A stretch of 64,000 nucleotides of DNA from Rhodospirillum sp. (GCA_021741145.1 JAIOYK010000025.1:1-64000), one strand, 5' to 3'; counted from the stretch's first letter, positions 37,761 to 47,043 are shown. The notes: generated from the letters alone by a model not told the origin. Program-made: numbers and translations.

Positions 37761-38708
37761 ATGACACTTCTCGTCATCGCCGAGCACGATAACGCTCAAC
37801 TCCGCCCCTCCACCCTGAACACCATCGCCGCGGCCCAGGCCATCGCCGCTTCCGCGGGAGGCGAGATCACCGTCCTGGTCGCGGGCAAGGGATGTGGATC
37901 CGCGGCGGACGCCGCGGCCAAGGTCGCCGGTGTCTCCAAGGTGCTGAAGGCCGAGGCCGACCACTACGAACATGCCATCGCCGAAACCCTGACGCCGCTG
38001 ATCGTCGCGCTGGCCAAGACCACCTCCCATGTCTTGGCTCCGGCCACCACCTTCGGCAAGAACCTGCTGCCCCGCGTGGCGGCCCTGCTGGACGTGGCCC
38101 AGATCTCGGAAATCACCGGCGTGGTGTCCGCCGACACCTTCGTCCGGCCCATCTACGCTGGCAACGCCATGGCCACGGTTCAGAGCGCCGACACCATCAA
38201 GGTGATCACGGTGCGGACCACGGGCTTCGATCCCGTCGCCGCCGAAGGGGGCTCCGCCGCCATCGAGGACGTGGCCGCCGCCCTGGACCCCGGACTGACC
38301 ACCTTCGTGGGCCAGGAGCTGTCCAAGTCCGAGCGTCCGGAACTGACCAGCGCCCGGGTCATCGTTTCCGGTGGCCGCGGCATGGGGTCGGGCGAAAACT
38401 TCGCCCTGATCGAAGCCCTGGCCGACAAGCTTGGCGCCGCCGTCGGTGCCTCCCGCGCCGCGGTGGACGCGGGCTATGTGCCCAACGACTATCAAGTCGG
38501 CCAGACCGGCAAGATTGTCGCCCCCGAGCTGTACCTGGCCGTCGGCATCTCCGGCGCCATCCAGCACCTGGCGGGCATGAAGGACTCCAAGGTCATCGTG
38601 GCCATCAACAAGGACGAGGAAGCCCCGATCTTCCAGGTTGCCGACTACGGTCTGGTCGCCGACCTGTTCCAGGCCGTTCCCGAGCTGACCGCGGAACTGG
38701 ATAAGTAA
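37761..38708 (+). CDS. etfA: Electron transfer flavoprotein alpha subunit
   Basis: FAD-binding large subunit of ETF. The 315-residue product has the N-terminal domain ([20 protein letters not shown]) and the C-terminal FAD domain. Conserved motifs include [56 protein letters not shown] and [20 protein letters not shown]. It is translated right after etfB, and the 3-hydroxyacyl-CoA dehydrogenase gene follows, making a fatty-acid or butanoate oxidation unit. Confidence 0.97.
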   Translation: MTLLVIAEHDNAQLRPSTLNTIAAAQAIAASAGGEITVLVAGKGCGSAADAAAKVAGVSKVLKAEADHYEHAIAETLTPLIVALAKTTSHVLAPATTFGKNLLPRVAALLDVAQISEITGVVSADTFVRPIYAGNAMATVQSADTIKVITVRTTGFDPVAAEGGSAAIEDVAAALDPGLTTFVGQELSKSERPELTSARVIVSGGRGMGSGENFALIEALADKLGAAVGASRAAVDAGYVPNDYQVGQTGKIVAPELYLAVGISGAIQHLAGMKDSKVIVAINKDEEAPIFQVADYGLVADLFQAVPELTAELDK

Positions 38709-38821
38709 GAAAAGGTCGGAACCCGCCACCACCGGATGGCGGGTTCCCCACCCAAGGACCTGATCCAGGTTCCAGGGATTCCCCTTGGAGCCGAACCGCT
38801 CCAAAAGCGAAAGGCTGAAGC

Positions 38822-39694
38822 ATGGTCGAGAAGATTGGCGTCATCGGCGCCGGACAGATGGGCAACGGGATCGCGCATGTCAGCGCGCTGTCGGGCTATT
38901 CGGTTGTGTTGATGGACGTGAATGCCCAATCCCTGGAAAAAGCCAAGGCCACCATTCGCAAGAACCTGGACCGTCAGGCCTCCAAGGGCAGGATCACCGA
39001 AGACGATGTAAATGCCGCCATGGAGCGCATTGTTACCGCGACGAGCATGAAGGCCTTCGCCGACAGTGACCTGGTGGTGGAAGCCGCCACCGAGGACGAG
39101 TCGGTCAAGCGCAAGATCCTCGCCGAGCTTTGCCCCGAGTTGAAGCCCGACTGCATCGTGGCCTCCAACACCTCGTCCATTTCCATCACCCGCCTGGGGG
39201 CTTCCACGGACCGTCCGGAGCGGTTCATGGGCATGCATTTCATGAACCCGGTTCCGGTGATGAAGCTGGTCGAGCTGATCCGCGGCATCGCCACCGGCGA
39301 GGAAACCTTCGCCCAGATCCGCGAGCTGACCCTGAAGCTGGGCAAGACCCCGGTCTCCGCCGAGGATTTCCCCGCCTTCATCGTCAACCGCATCCTGCTA
39401 CCGATGATCAACGAGGCGGTTTACACCCTGTACGAAGGCGTAGGCTCCGTCGACGCCATCGACACGGCCATGAAACTGGGCGCGAACCACCCCATGGGTC
39501 CGCTGGAGCTGGCCGACTTCATCGGCCTCGACGTCTGTCTGGCGGTCATGCATGTCCTGCACGAGGGTCTGGCGGACACCAAGTACCGTCCCTGCCCGCT
39601 GCTGGTGAAATATGTCGAGGCCGGGTGGCTGGGACGTAAGACCGGGAAGGGCTTCTACGACTACAGCGGCGATACCCCCATCCCCACCCGCTGA
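38822..39694 (+). CDS. 3-hydroxybutyryl-CoA dehydrogenase
   Basis: NAD-dependent short-chain 3-hydroxyacyl-CoA dehydrogenase (Hbd/PaaH-like). The 290-residue product has the Rossmann motif [14 protein letters not shown] at the start. It also has the catalytic His/Glu region ([19 protein letters not shown]), the SNTSSISIT loop, and the C-terminal domain with [17 protein letters not shown] and [11 protein letters not shown]. It follows etfA by about 110 bases and ends at a clear terminator, so an etfBA-hbd operon is likely. It could serve butanoyl-CoA or polyhydroxybutyrate metabolism. Confidence 0.94.
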   Translation: MVEKIGVIGAGQMGNGIAHVSALSGYSVVLMDVNAQSLEKAKATIRKNLDRQASKGRITEDDVNAAMERIVTATSMKAFADSDLVVEAATEDESVKRKILAELCPELKPDCIVASNTSSISITRLGASTDRPERFMGMHFMNPVPVMKLVELIRGIATGEETFAQIRELTLKLGKTPVSAEDFPAFIVNRILLPMINEAVYTLYEGVGSVDAIDTAMKLGANHPMGPLELADFIGLDVCLAVMHVLHEGLADTKYRPCPLLVKYVEAGWLGRKTGKGFYDYSGDTPIPTR

Positions 39695-39721
39695 TCGGCT
39701 CCCATCCCGCCGACGACCTCC

Positions 39722-39757
39722 AAACCCCGCGCCCGTCCAGGACGCGGGGTTTCGCGT
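39722..39757 (+). terminator. Rho-independent terminator after the etfBA-hbd operon
   Basis: A 10-bp stem AAACCCCGCG / CGCGGGGTTT with an 11-base loop lies 28 bases after the dehydrogenase stop. A short T-run (GTTTT) follows a few bases later. The MITE-like element begins 30 bases downstream. Confidence 0.85.
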
Positions 39758-39786
39758 TTTCAACACCGATCATGGGATGGGAGGCC

Positions 39787-40003
39787 TTATACCAACCCGC
39801 GATCAGCTTGCCTTATCGCGGGTTGGCGGCGGCGTCATGCGGAACGCATGCCTTCGGCATGACCGACCGCCGCGCCTTATGGCGCGTAAAGCCCATTTGA
39901 CTTCGTCAAATCAGAGATTTGATGGATGTTTGGCGCGGCGCGGCGCCGTAGGCGCCACCGCGATACAAGGTGCACGGGATTCACTCCATGCACCTTGGTA
40001 TTA
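39787..40003. mobile_element. MITE-like element with terminal inverted repeats
   Basis: About 217 bases bounded by TTATACCAA (39787-39795) and TTGGTATTA (39995-40003), an 8/9 match as inverted repeats. The inside is densely folded: AACCCGCGAT/ATCGCGGGTT, GCATGCCTTCGGCATG, TTTGACTTCGTCAAA, GGCGCCGTAGGCGCC and AAGGTGCA/TGCACCTT. No protein is encoded. Size, termini and placement after a terminator fit a non-autonomous miniature element. No target duplication is certain. Confidence 0.8.
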
Positions 40004-40094
40004 GGAAGGGGATGCATGACGGATGTCATGGCCCTATCTAGGAAACGCGGGTTTAAGTGCCGCCCGGCATCCCTTCCCTCCCCCGGAGTGTCCC

Positions 40095-41306
40095 ATGCAC
40101 CGCTTGCTCACCGGTTGGCGCCCCCATGTCCTGCTGACCCTGCTGACCGCCCTGTTCCTGGTCCCGGGCCTACTCTCCCCGCAGCCCAACGGCGGCGCCG
40201 AGGAGGCCTTCATCGCCATGACTCGGGCCCTGGCCCTCCACCAAGCCGAACCGGTGGCGAGCCCCGGCGCCCATTGGCTTGGGCTGGCCAGTCTGCACGC
40301 GACGGGCTCCCTTCTCTCCGACGCCCTCTGGCCCCACCGGCTGCCTTCGGCCCTCTGCGTCCTGCTGGCGGTTCTGATCCTGCATCAAACCGGGCGGATT
40401 TTGCTGAACCGCCCCCTGGCGCTGGTCGGCGCGGCCCTTTTCGCGGCCACCCTGGCCCTGGGAGAGGCCGGAGTCCAGGCAGGCGCCGCCGCGCCAGGGC
40501 TGGCCGCCGGACTGGCCCTGATCCAGGTCCTGGTCCGGGCCTACCATCAGGCCAATGGAGGGCCACGGCTCTCCCTTTGGCAATGCCACGGATTCTGGCT
40601 TCTTCTGGGTTTGACCCTGCTCACCCAAGGTCTCGGCTGGCCATTGGTCGCCCTGGCCCTGGCGGGCGTGCTGGCCCTGCGCCCCAAGGGAGTCGGGCGC
40701 GCCGGTCTGGGCTGGCTCGTGCCCCTGCGCCCCTTCCCCGGCGTGCTCTTCCTGGCCGCCCTGGTGGCGCCCTGGCTCGCCACCCTGCCCGAGGGCGCCC
40801 TGGCACAGGCCCTTTGGCCGGGGAAGGCCTTTTCTCCGGCCCTCCTGGCCCTGCCCGCCCTGGCTTGGCCCGGCTGGATCTTCGCCTATCCGGCGGTCAA
40901 ACGTCTCTGGGCGGAGCGGGCCGACCCGGCCAACGCGGCCCTTGGGGCCTGGGCGCTCTCCGGGCTCGTCCTGGCGCCGATCCTGCCCGCCGTCGGGATG
41001 GCCGCCTTCGCCTGGACCGCGCCCCTTTGTCTGGCGACGGCCGCGGCCCTCTTCGCCGTGCGCGACGGCACCTATGCCCTGTTCCCGAAACCAGCCTCCC
41101 TCACGGTGGTGGGTCTCTGGGCCGTGGTCGCCGCCCTGGCCATTTCCCAACTGGCCCAGGACCCCGAGGCGACAGCGACCATTGGCGCGGCCACGGCGGC
41201 CCTGTCCGGAGTCTACGCCCTGGCCTTGGTCTGGCGGGGGCTCTACCTCAACGCCGCCATGGCGGGCATCCTCTGCGCCCTGGTCCTGCGGCTTGGTGGA
41301 TATTAG
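40095..41306 (+). CDS. GT39-like membrane protein, possibly a polyprenyl-sugar transferase
   Basis: Multi-spanning protein of 403 residues with about ten predicted helices and very high Ala/Leu/Gly content. The start (MHRLLTGWRPHVLLTLLTALF) and the first-loop acidic site (GGAEEAFIAMTRALALHQ) resemble GT-C family transferases such as ArnT-like proteins. No soluble C-terminal domain is present, so it is shorter than typical ArnT. The ATG at 40095 has GGAG upstream. Its TAG stop falls inside the first arm of a paired-hairpin repeat. The sugar and acceptor are unknown. Confidence 0.65.
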   Translation: MHRLLTGWRPHVLLTLLTALFLVPGLLSPQPNGGAEEAFIAMTRALALHQAEPVASPGAHWLGLASLHATGSLLSDALWPHRLPSALCVLLAVLILHQTGRILLNRPLALVGAALFAATLALGEAGVQAGAAAPGLAAGLALIQVLVRAYHQANGGPRLSLWQCHGFWLLLGLTLLTQGLGWPLVALALAGVLALRPKGVGRAGLGWLVPLRPFPGVLFLAALVAPWLATLPEGALAQALWPGKAFSPALLALPALAWPGWIFAYPAVKRLWAERADPANAALGAWALSGLVLAPILPAVGMAAFAWTAPLCLATAAALFAVRDGTYALFPKPASLTVVGLWAVVAALAISQLAQDPEATATIGAATAALSGVYALALVWRGLYLNAAMAGILCALVLRLGGY

Positions 41307-41417
41307 AGCGGAATGAGGAAAAGTGTCCGCGGTTTTCCGTCTGATTCCGCTCTAACTATATGATTTAGATCACGTTTATGAAGTCAGGTCGATTCGACCT
41401 GATTTCATCGTGATCTA
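41303..41417. repeat. Paired-hairpin intergenic element, copy 1
   Basis: The first arm is TTAGAGCGGAAT (41303-41314) with ATTCCGCTCTAA (41344-41355). An AT-rich spacer CTATATGAT follows. The second arm is TAGATCACG (41366-41374) with CGTGATCTA (41409-41417), enclosing AAGTCAGGTCGA/TCGACCTGATTT pairing. The stop codon of the upstream gene lies within the first stem. The CTCTAA-AT spacer-TTAGA core is shared with three other copies in this window. Confidence 0.85.
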
Positions 41418-41422
41418 GAAAC

Positions 41423-41896
41423 CTATTCGGCGGCGACCTGGACCGGAAAGGGGAGAACCTGGGCGGCTTTTTCCGGCGGCAGAGCCACACGGCAGGTCCG
41501 CCGGGATGACACCCGCGCCAGCCCATTCAGGGTCCGCATGCCAAGGGCGACGCCCCGGGGAGTCAGCCATCGGGAGAGCGTCCCTTCGTCGCCCTCCGTA
41601 ACCACGCCCTGCCCGACGACCCGCTCGAACAGACGGGCGAGCATCACCTCATCGGCCCGGTGCGCCGCGCCACCCGGCGGCGCCAAGTCCAAGGGACGGT
41701 GCCCATGAACCAAGAAGATGGCGAGCAAGCTGCCCAGACTCGGCAAGGCTTCCCCCAAACCCGCCGCGAACAGGCTCCGCGTCACGTCCGAGGGAAATCC
41801 ACAGGTCGCCCCGGGCGTCCTGGCCCAATGGCGCGCCGCTTCAACCATGGTGAAGCCAACGCCCCGCCCCTTCCCTTGCATGCCGACGACCTTCAT
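41423..41896 (-). CDS. Hypothetical protein
   Basis: A predicted 157-residue protein from the ATG at 41896, which has GCAGGGAC just upstream. I do not recognize the family. It has no clear signal peptide; a mildly hydrophobic stretch (ALPSLGSLLAIFLVHG) lies near residue 50-65, and the C terminus is Pro/Val-rich (LPPEKAAQVLPFPVQVAAE). Codon use looks like its neighbours. It is the last gene before the paired-hairpin element and lies on its own between divergent and convergent neighbours. Confidence 0.6.
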   Translation of the reverse strand: MKVVGMQGKGRGVGFTMVEAARHWARTPGATCGFPSDVTRSLFAAGLGEALPSLGSLLAIFLVHGHRPLDLAPPGGAAHRADEVMLARLFERVVGQGVVTEGDEGTLSRWLTPRGVALGMRTLNGLARVSSRRTCRVALPPEKAAQVLPFPVQVAAE

Positions 41897-42070
41897 GTCC
41901 CTGCCCTTCCTCATCCGCATTCGGCCCATCGGGGAATGTCCCCTAGATTTATGAGGCCATAGTATTGATATTAATAATTGATCGCAATCAAAAAGCGGAA
42001 AATGGTCCGCGTGAACAGGAACAATGGGTTCCGAAGGTTTCGAAATCCCCCGCGCGCTCCCCGAGACCTC
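41897..42070. other. Intergenic region
   Basis: About 174 bases between two minus-strand genes. An AT-rich patch near 41955-42005 probably holds the promoter of the hypothetical gene. Nothing else is recognizable. Confidence 0.35.
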
Positions 42071-42796
42071 CTATTCGACCCGCACGGCCTCGGCGAACAT
42101 GTAACCGATACCGGGCATGGTCAGGATGAAGTCCGGAGTCCGCGGATTATCGCCCAATTTCCGCCGAACCCGCCCCACCAGCACGTCGACGCTCCGGTCG
42201 GTCACGGCCGTTTCCGACCCACCCATGCCATCCATTAATTGGTCCCGCGTCAGGCCCACCCCCGGACGGTCCACCAGGGTCGCGAGCAGGCCAAACTCCC
42301 CTGGGGTCAAGGCGGTGACCGAGCCGTCGGCATGGACAAGCCGCCGCTTGGTCAGGTCCAGGGTCCAATTCTTAAAGACCCGCTTCCGGCCGGTCACCAA
42401 CGCGTCCTCCGGGGCCATCGCCGGCCCCTTCAGACGCCGCGCGAGATTGCGGGTCCGGACCGCCAATTCCCGGGGATTGAAGGGTTTTGTCATATAGTCG
42501 TCGGCGCCGATTTCCAGGCCGACGATGCGATCCACGTCCTCCGCCCGCGATGTCAGGATCAGGATCCCCACCCCCGGACTGGCCCGCAATTCCCGGGCCA
42601 GATCAAATCCATTCGCGTCGGGCAGGTTGATGTCCAGAATCACCAGCGACACATCTCCGCGCCGCATGGCCATGCGCATCGCCTCCCCCGTGGAGGCTTC
42701 CAGAACGGCGAATCCCTCCGTCTCCAGGGTCCTGGCGAGCAGGACGCGGGTGGTCGCATCGTCCTCGACAACAAGAACCTGCTCTTTTTTCACCAT
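42071..42796 (-). CDS. OmpR-family response regulator, orphan
   Basis: Two-domain response regulator of 241 residues. The receiver has the acidic pocket (VLVVEDDATTRV), phosphoacceptor Asp55 in VILDINLPDANG, a Thr/Ser (LTSRAED) and Lys in MTKPFNPRE. The C-terminal winged helix carries TPGEFGLLATLVDRPG and VDVLVGRVRRKLGDN, ending ILTMPGIGYMFAEA. It resembles the TorR/ArcA/TctD type. No sensor kinase gene is adjacent. The in-frame ATG at 42796 is preferred to 42826, since relatives start at MVKKEQVLVVEDD. Confidence 0.92.
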   Translation of the reverse strand: MVKKEQVLVVEDDATTRVLLARTLETEGFAVLEASTGEAMRMAMRRGDVSLVILDINLPDANGFDLARELRASPGVGILILTSRAEDVDRIVGLEIGADDYMTKPFNPRELAVRTRNLARRLKGPAMAPEDALVTGRKRVFKNWTLDLTKRRLVHADGSVTALTPGEFGLLATLVDRPGVGLTRDQLMDGMGGSETAVTDRSVDVLVGRVRRKLGDNPRTPDFILTMPGIGYMFAEAVRVE

Positions 42797-43059
42797 CTTT
42801 TCCGGCCCTCCCCTCGTCGGCCTCATCGTCTTTCAACGGACAAAGTTCATTATTTTTCAACAGGCTGCCAGAAAATGCGCCGGATCGACACGACGTCTCG
42901 TTCACACCTGTTTACAGAGGTTGACGGCGATTTGTCAGCACCCAATCACGGGTTAACAGCCCTGGAGCATGGTTTTCCCGCTTCCCCCTTTTCCCCCGGC
43001 GAATCGGACGTCGGGGATCGCAAAGGTCCGTATCAACTGCCTCTTGTGGAGACATTGTC
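42797..43059. promoter_or_regulatory. Divergent region between response regulator and HU-like gene
   Basis: About 263 bases; no gene recognized. Somewhat AT-rich patches (near 42840-42860 and 42905-42915) mark likely promoters. Confidence 0.35.
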
Positions 43060-43338
43060 ATGACGTTGAACGAACTACGGCTGAGAGTCGCCGAAATCTC
43101 TGGTCTTCCCAAGGGAACGGCCGTGGACGTGGTGGACGTGGTGTTGCGGTCCATGGAGACCGGCCTCGCCCGTGGTGAGAAGATTTCGATCATGGGTTTC
43201 GGGACATTTCATCGCACCACCCGCGCCGGCTGGATCGGACGGGACCCCCGGGGGGGCGGTCCCGTGGAGATCAAACCCCTGGAGACCGTCCGGTTCCGCC
43301 CAGGCAAATACCTCAAGGCCGCCCTCGAGGAGTCCTGA
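43060..43338 (+). CDS. HU/IHF-family DNA-binding protein
   Basis: Small nucleoid protein of 92 residues with the HU/IHF fold. It has the helical N terminus (MTLNELRLRVAEISGLPKGTA), the GEKISIMGFGTFHRTTR turn that matches the family pattern, and a beta-arm with GWIGRDPRGGGPVEIK. It closes with a C-terminal helix (FRPGKYLKAAL). It is closest to IHF-like or minor HU paralogues; the exact class is not clear. A stand-alone gene followed by a paired-hairpin element. Confidence 0.9.
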   Translation: MTLNELRLRVAEISGLPKGTAVDVVDVVLRSMETGLARGEKISIMGFGTFHRTTRAGWIGRDPRGGGPVEIKPLETVRFRPGKYLKAALEES

Positions 43339-43370
43339 GGATCCTGGACGCGAACAAGGACAGCACCCAC

Positions 43371-43493
43371 TAGAATGCTTCGAGGCCAAGTTGGGCCAAG
43401 AAGTGGCCCAACTTGGCCTCGAAGGCACTCTAAAGTTTATAAAATTAGAGTAAAACTAGGCCAGCTTGACTCAAGCTGATCCAGTTTTACTCC
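43371..43493. repeat. Paired-hairpin intergenic element, copy 2
   Basis: First arm: a perfect 20-bp stem from 43379 to 43398 (TTCGAGGCCAAGTTGGGCCA) and its complement at 43404-43423 around a 5-base loop. Spacer: CTCTAAAGTTTATAAAATTAGAG, itself with CTCTAA/TTAGAG ends. Second arm: GAGTAAAACT (43448-43457) with AGTTTTACTC (43483-43492), enclosing CAGCTTGA/AAGCTG. It lies between convergent HU-like and Wza-like genes and may also stop transcription from both sides. Confidence 0.9.
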
Positions 43494-43544
43494 AGGGGTG
43501 TCCAAGCCGATCGGACGCCCTTTTCCTTTTCCGATCCCCTCCCC

Positions 43545-44624
43545 TTACAGCGTGCTGGCCAAGTCCAATCCGCCGAAAACCCCAAGGAATCCCCGGAAGA
43601 ACCCGATTTCTCCCATGACCTGATCGGCATAGCGGTTAGCCATCGTCAAGGCCGACGGGGGCACGTAGATGACCGCGTCACCGGGCAAGATCAGGTCGTC
43701 TTCCAGCAACGCCTGATCCCGCACCCGGTCCAGGTCCAGGCGCCGCATGCGCGGCTCTCCATCCTTGGTCAGGTAAATCACCCGAGTTCCCTCGGTCTTG
43801 GCCGAGGTGGTTGGTCCCCCGGCCATGGAAACCGCCATGAGTACCGTCAAGGGCCGGTCCGTTGTCAGCATGCCCGGCGTTTTGACTTCCCCCATGACGA
43901 AAGTCCGCAGCCCTGATCCGGAGGCCAGACTCACCTGAGTCAGCAAGGATAGGCCTTCCTTGGCGTAGGCGTCGTCCAGCCGGGCGGCCAATTCTCCCAG
44001 GGTCAGGTCCATGGCCGACAAAGCTCCCACCCCGGGCGCCACCACGGTGCCGTCGGGCATGACCGTAAGCGTCATGTCCGCCCCGAGTCCATTCCCGATA
44101 TCTTGGAGGAACAAATCCGCTTCCAGGGTTCCCTGTTCCAGGGCCAGGCCGATATCCGGCGCGCGCAGCACCTCGGCGAACCGCGCCGCCAAGGCGGCCC
44201 GCGCCGCGGGCATCGACCGGCCCGCCACATCCACCGTTTGAACCTCGGGCAGGGATAGGCTGCCATCGGGCATCACCCGGATCCTGTCGGCCCGTGCCGG
44301 ATCCGTCGGATCCACGCCCGTGACCCGCACCAGATCACCCGGTTGAAGCCGATAGGGATCCTCCATGGGCGTGGGATCGCGGGTGTAGCTGACGACGACC
44401 GAGTCCCCCGCCCGCAAACGATAGGGGGCCACCAGTCCGTGCATGGCCTCGGCAACCGTTGCGCTGGCCTCCGCCTTTTCTTCCAGAGTCCGCTCGGGCA
44501 AGGCGACCCGCTCTCCCCCGGGCTTGATCTCATAGGCCGCCCCCGCGCACCCCGACAGGGTAATCATCCCAGCCAGGACCATGGTACGCGCGCCACAGCG
44601 ATGGGAAAGGAAGGGGATGGCCAT
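43545..44624 (-). CDS. Wza-like polysaccharide export lipoprotein
   Basis: Outer-membrane polysaccharide export protein of the Wza/KpsD type, 359 residues. It has an N-terminal signal with lipobox (ITLSGC). Repeated export/SLBB-type domains follow: PYRLRAGDSVVVSYTRDP, DPYRLQPGDLVRVTGV, then DADMTLTVMPDGTV-like repeats, and a VMGEVKTPGMLTT beta-grasp segment. The last is EDDLILPGDAVIYVPPSAL. No Wzc-like kinase or Wzx/Wzy gene is near, so it is an orphan here. The ATG at 44624 is a guess: no strong ribosome site is seen, but the lipobox position fits. Confidence 0.85.
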   Translation of the reverse strand: MAIPFLSHRCGARTMVLAGMITLSGCAGAAYEIKPGGERVALPERTLEEKAEASATVAEAMHGLVAPYRLRAGDSVVVSYTRDPTPMEDPYRLQPGDLVRVTGVDPTDPARADRIRVMPDGSLSLPEVQTVDVAGRSMPAARAALAARFAEVLRAPDIGLALEQGTLEADLFLQDIGNGLGADMTLTVMPDGTVVAPGVGALSAMDLTLGELAARLDDAYAKEGLSLLTQVSLASGSGLRTFVMGEVKTPGMLTTDRPLTVLMAVSMAGGPTTSAKTEGTRVIYLTKDGEPRMRRLDLDRVRDQALLEDDLILPGDAVIYVPPSALTMANRYADQVMGEIGFFRGFLGVFGGLDLASTL

Positions 44625-44885
44625 CACGGGAAGGAACGCCTCTTCAACACGGGAACCGATGGGGGAGAGTAGAGCAGGCCCGCTTCCCAAGGGAACCGGA
44701 ATCCCGACGGGACGCCTCCCTCCCTCTGGTCCCTCCCTCTGGCCGACGGCAGGCTTCATTACATTTTCGTTTTGAAAGGGACAGGCTCTCCCCTTGGCGG
44801 CGAGGAGCAAGACCCCTATTATGGGGTATGCCACCGGGTAAAAAGTCGCCTCCCCCATACCCCCCTTTCGGGATCCTGCTTCACA
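44625..44885. other. Region upstream of the Wza-like gene
   Basis: About 260 bases between divergent genes. An in-frame extension of the Wza-like gene runs across it but does not read like the family. Promoters for both genes are expected. Confidence 0.35.
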
Positions 44886-45443
44886 ATGTGCCCCTATCGA
44901 TCGCCAGAAGACCGCGCGGCCCGTGAGTTGGAGGAATTCCTCACCATGTTGGAATCGCGCATCACGACCCTGGCGGATACCGCCGAGGTGCTGGATCGCC
45001 ATGGGGAGCACCCTCCCCGGTTCGCGGACTATTCTCGGACACGGAGCCTGACCAGCGAATGCCTGGCATTTTCCATTGTGATCGAACGGCGCTTGGAAAT
45101 GTTGCCCGAGGCTCGGCGGCCAGGGGCGAAGGATCGGTTCGACCGGGCCATCATCGCCATTTGGTCCACCCTACTCGACTGTTCGTTGAAGTTTCTCAAG
45201 GCTATCGCGGAGGAAGAACACCTTCCCCTGGGATCACGGGAAGTCTTTTTGCACGAAATTAAGACCCTGTATGATGCCTACAATACACTGACCCTTGACC
45301 GCTACGCCGACAAGGTCGAGGAAGACACTCTGAGAAAGCAGAAGGCGGCGGAACGAATCCTCAATGAAATCATTGAACGCGCGCCAATGCTTCTCGACCT
45401 GGGCAACCCTGGTGGCGGACGGGGAAAGAGAGAGCATGCCTGA
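44886..45443 (+). CDS. Hypothetical helical protein
   Basis: A protein of about 185 residues from ATG 44886, with an uncertain start and no strong ribosome site. It is rich in charged residues and predicted helical, with likely amphipathic stretches (RAARELEEFLTMLESRITTLADTAEVLDRHG, and YADKVEEDTLRKQKAAERILNEIIERAP near the end). I do not recognize the family. It precedes the large unknown gene at 45658 and has neighbour-like codon use, so it is probably real. Confidence 0.6.
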   Translation: MCPYRSPEDRAARELEEFLTMLESRITTLADTAEVLDRHGEHPPRFADYSRTRSLTSECLAFSIVIERRLEMLPEARRPGAKDRFDRAIIAIWSTLLDCSLKFLKAIAEEEHLPLGSREVFLHEIKTLYDAYNTLTLDRYADKVEEDTLRKQKAAERILNEIIERAPMLLDLGNPGGGRGKREHA

Positions 45444-45541
45444 AATGGTGGAATGGATCGCGGTGAATGCTGTCCTCCCGGAAGTCGTGGATCGGAAACC
45501 ACGGGGTCCAACTCCCTGGTTTCCACGCATTTCCAAGGACG
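45444..45541. other. Short spacer before paired-hairpin copy 4
   Basis: About 100 bases after the hypothetical gene. Nothing recognizable beyond the start of the degenerate paired-hairpin element. Confidence 0.3.
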
Positions 45542-45642
45542 AGAGTATTTCTGGATCAGAGTAAGTCGACCTGAACCAAAAAACTCTCTGTTTATAAAGA
45601 TATTAGAGTATCCGAGTGGCCAAGCTGGCCGCGAAAGTACTC
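45542..45642. repeat. Paired-hairpin intergenic element, degenerate copy 4
   Basis: The core CTCTCTGTTTATAAAGATATTAGAG matches the CTCTAA/TTAGAG spacer of the other copies. The second arm has GAGTA (45606-45610) with TACTC (45638-45642), enclosing GGCCA-AGC-TGGCC (45618-45630). The first arm is imperfect. It ends 15 bases before a start codon with AAAAGGACG, so it may affect the downstream leader. Confidence 0.6.
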
Positions 45643-45657
45643 TTGAAAAGGACGCGT

Positions 45658-47001
45658 ATGGCACGGGCGCCAGGAAAGGCGACGATGGACAAGGCGGCGA
45701 CCACCAAGGGCGGCGCCCCCCAAACTGTGCGCCTGAAAGCCCGGGTGCAGAAGGGTTTCCAACTGCTGCGTGGCCTCCTGGAAAAGGCGGGCGACCAGGA
45801 CGTGACCAAGCGAATCGCCCGTTGGGATTCGGTGGACGACGTGATGATCGCCGCCCCCGACCTCGTGCCTACCTTGCTGGCCGTTGCCTGGGAATTGCGT
45901 CACGACGGTGCCTTCACGGATCTGTTCCAGGCCTTGGACGGATCGGGCATCGTCGAAGACAAAAACCAGCCCATCGCCCCCTGCGGTCGGTCCTTCGCTC
46001 AGATTATCCAGTCCCACCTGTTCGCCTGTGTCCGCCTGGGCCTGGACAAGGCGGAACGGGACTGGTCGGTGAAGGAGGCCCGGCGGGCCCAATCCCGATG
46101 GCGCAAGCAGCAAGCCGAGGCCCCCAAGGGCCTGTTGAAGGGCCTGTTCAAGCGGGAGAAGGAACCGGTGTTCGATCCGGCCGATTTCCGCCGGCGATTT
46201 CCTGGCCACGGCCTCTACGAGGCCTTGAAGCCCCATCTAAAGCGGCTCGATCAGTTTCCCCTGGTTCCCGCCTATGTCCAATTGAGCTGCGCCCAGGCGG
46301 AGGTTCTCGATGACCTGCTGGAAGGCTTCAACAAGCCCGACCAGATCCTGTTCCTCGCGTCCTTGACTGAAACCGACATCAGCGTGCTACGCCGATGTGC
46401 GCGCATCTACGCCAATTGGAAGCTGTTTCCACCAAAACCCAAGAAGCGGCCCAATCAGGAAGACGAACCGTTCACCGAGGAAATGGCGCGCGCTCTGGCC
46501 GTGGAGGAATCCCGAGTCTTCCGCGACCTCATGGCCAACCACCATCAGGCCATGGACAAACTCAAGGAAATGGGACCGAGCGCGGAAAAGCTCATCCACA
46601 TGGTGGCGCCGATTTTCCGCGACCGTATCTGGGAAATCTTCGCCGACGACACAGCGTTGTTGAATGTGATCAACACGCCCGAGCATTTGGTCGGTGCCCT
46701 GGGTCCCTTTTGCCGCCACGTCCCTCCGGCCTTATCGGAGATCTTGCTGCAGATGAACGACCAAGAGGTCATCAAGGATATCCTGCGGTTCTGCCGGGAA
46801 ACCTTCAAGGAGAAGGACTTCGCCTTCTACCTGTCCGATCCGTCCAGAATACCCATCTGGACCGCCCTTCCGAAGAAATTCAACAATAACTTCAAGTACC
46901 AACGAGACGCCATGAAGAGCAACCTGATCCGCAACGAGAGCGACTTGCGGACCGTCGCCGCCGGGATCTTCGAATCCCTGCGACAGGGCAGGGAACTGTA
47001 G
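45658..47001 (+). CDS. Large predicted helical protein of unknown function
   Basis: A 447-residue protein. The ATG at 45658 has AAAAGGACG just upstream; a GTG at 45616 is also in frame but lies in the repeat. It is soluble, with no signal or membrane helix, and predicted mostly helical with many charged stretches. A basic linker (about residues 145-170) sits inside it. I recognize no catalytic motif or family. It follows a second unknown helical protein and precedes mtgA. The context is envelope-related, but no role can be assigned. Confidence 0.75.
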   Translation: MARAPGKATMDKAATTKGGAPQTVRLKARVQKGFQLLRGLLEKAGDQDVTKRIARWDSVDDVMIAAPDLVPTLLAVAWELRHDGAFTDLFQALDGSGIVEDKNQPIAPCGRSFAQIIQSHLFACVRLGLDKAERDWSVKEARRAQSRWRKQQAEAPKGLLKGLFKREKEPVFDPADFRRRFPGHGLYEALKPHLKRLDQFPLVPAYVQLSCAQAEVLDDLLEGFNKPDQILFLASLTETDISVLRRCARIYANWKLFPPKPKKRPNQEDEPFTEEMARALAVEESRVFRDLMANHHQAMDKLKEMGPSAEKLIHMVAPIFRDRIWEIFADDTALLNVINTPEHLVGALGPFCRHVPPALSEILLQMNDQEVIKDILRFCRETFKEKDFAFYLSDPSRIPIWTALPKKFNNNFKYQRDAMKSNLIRNESDLRTVAAGIFESLRQGREL

Positions 47002-47043
47002 GCGCTCCCGGTGAACGCGGGGCACCAACGGTGGAAGGACCCA

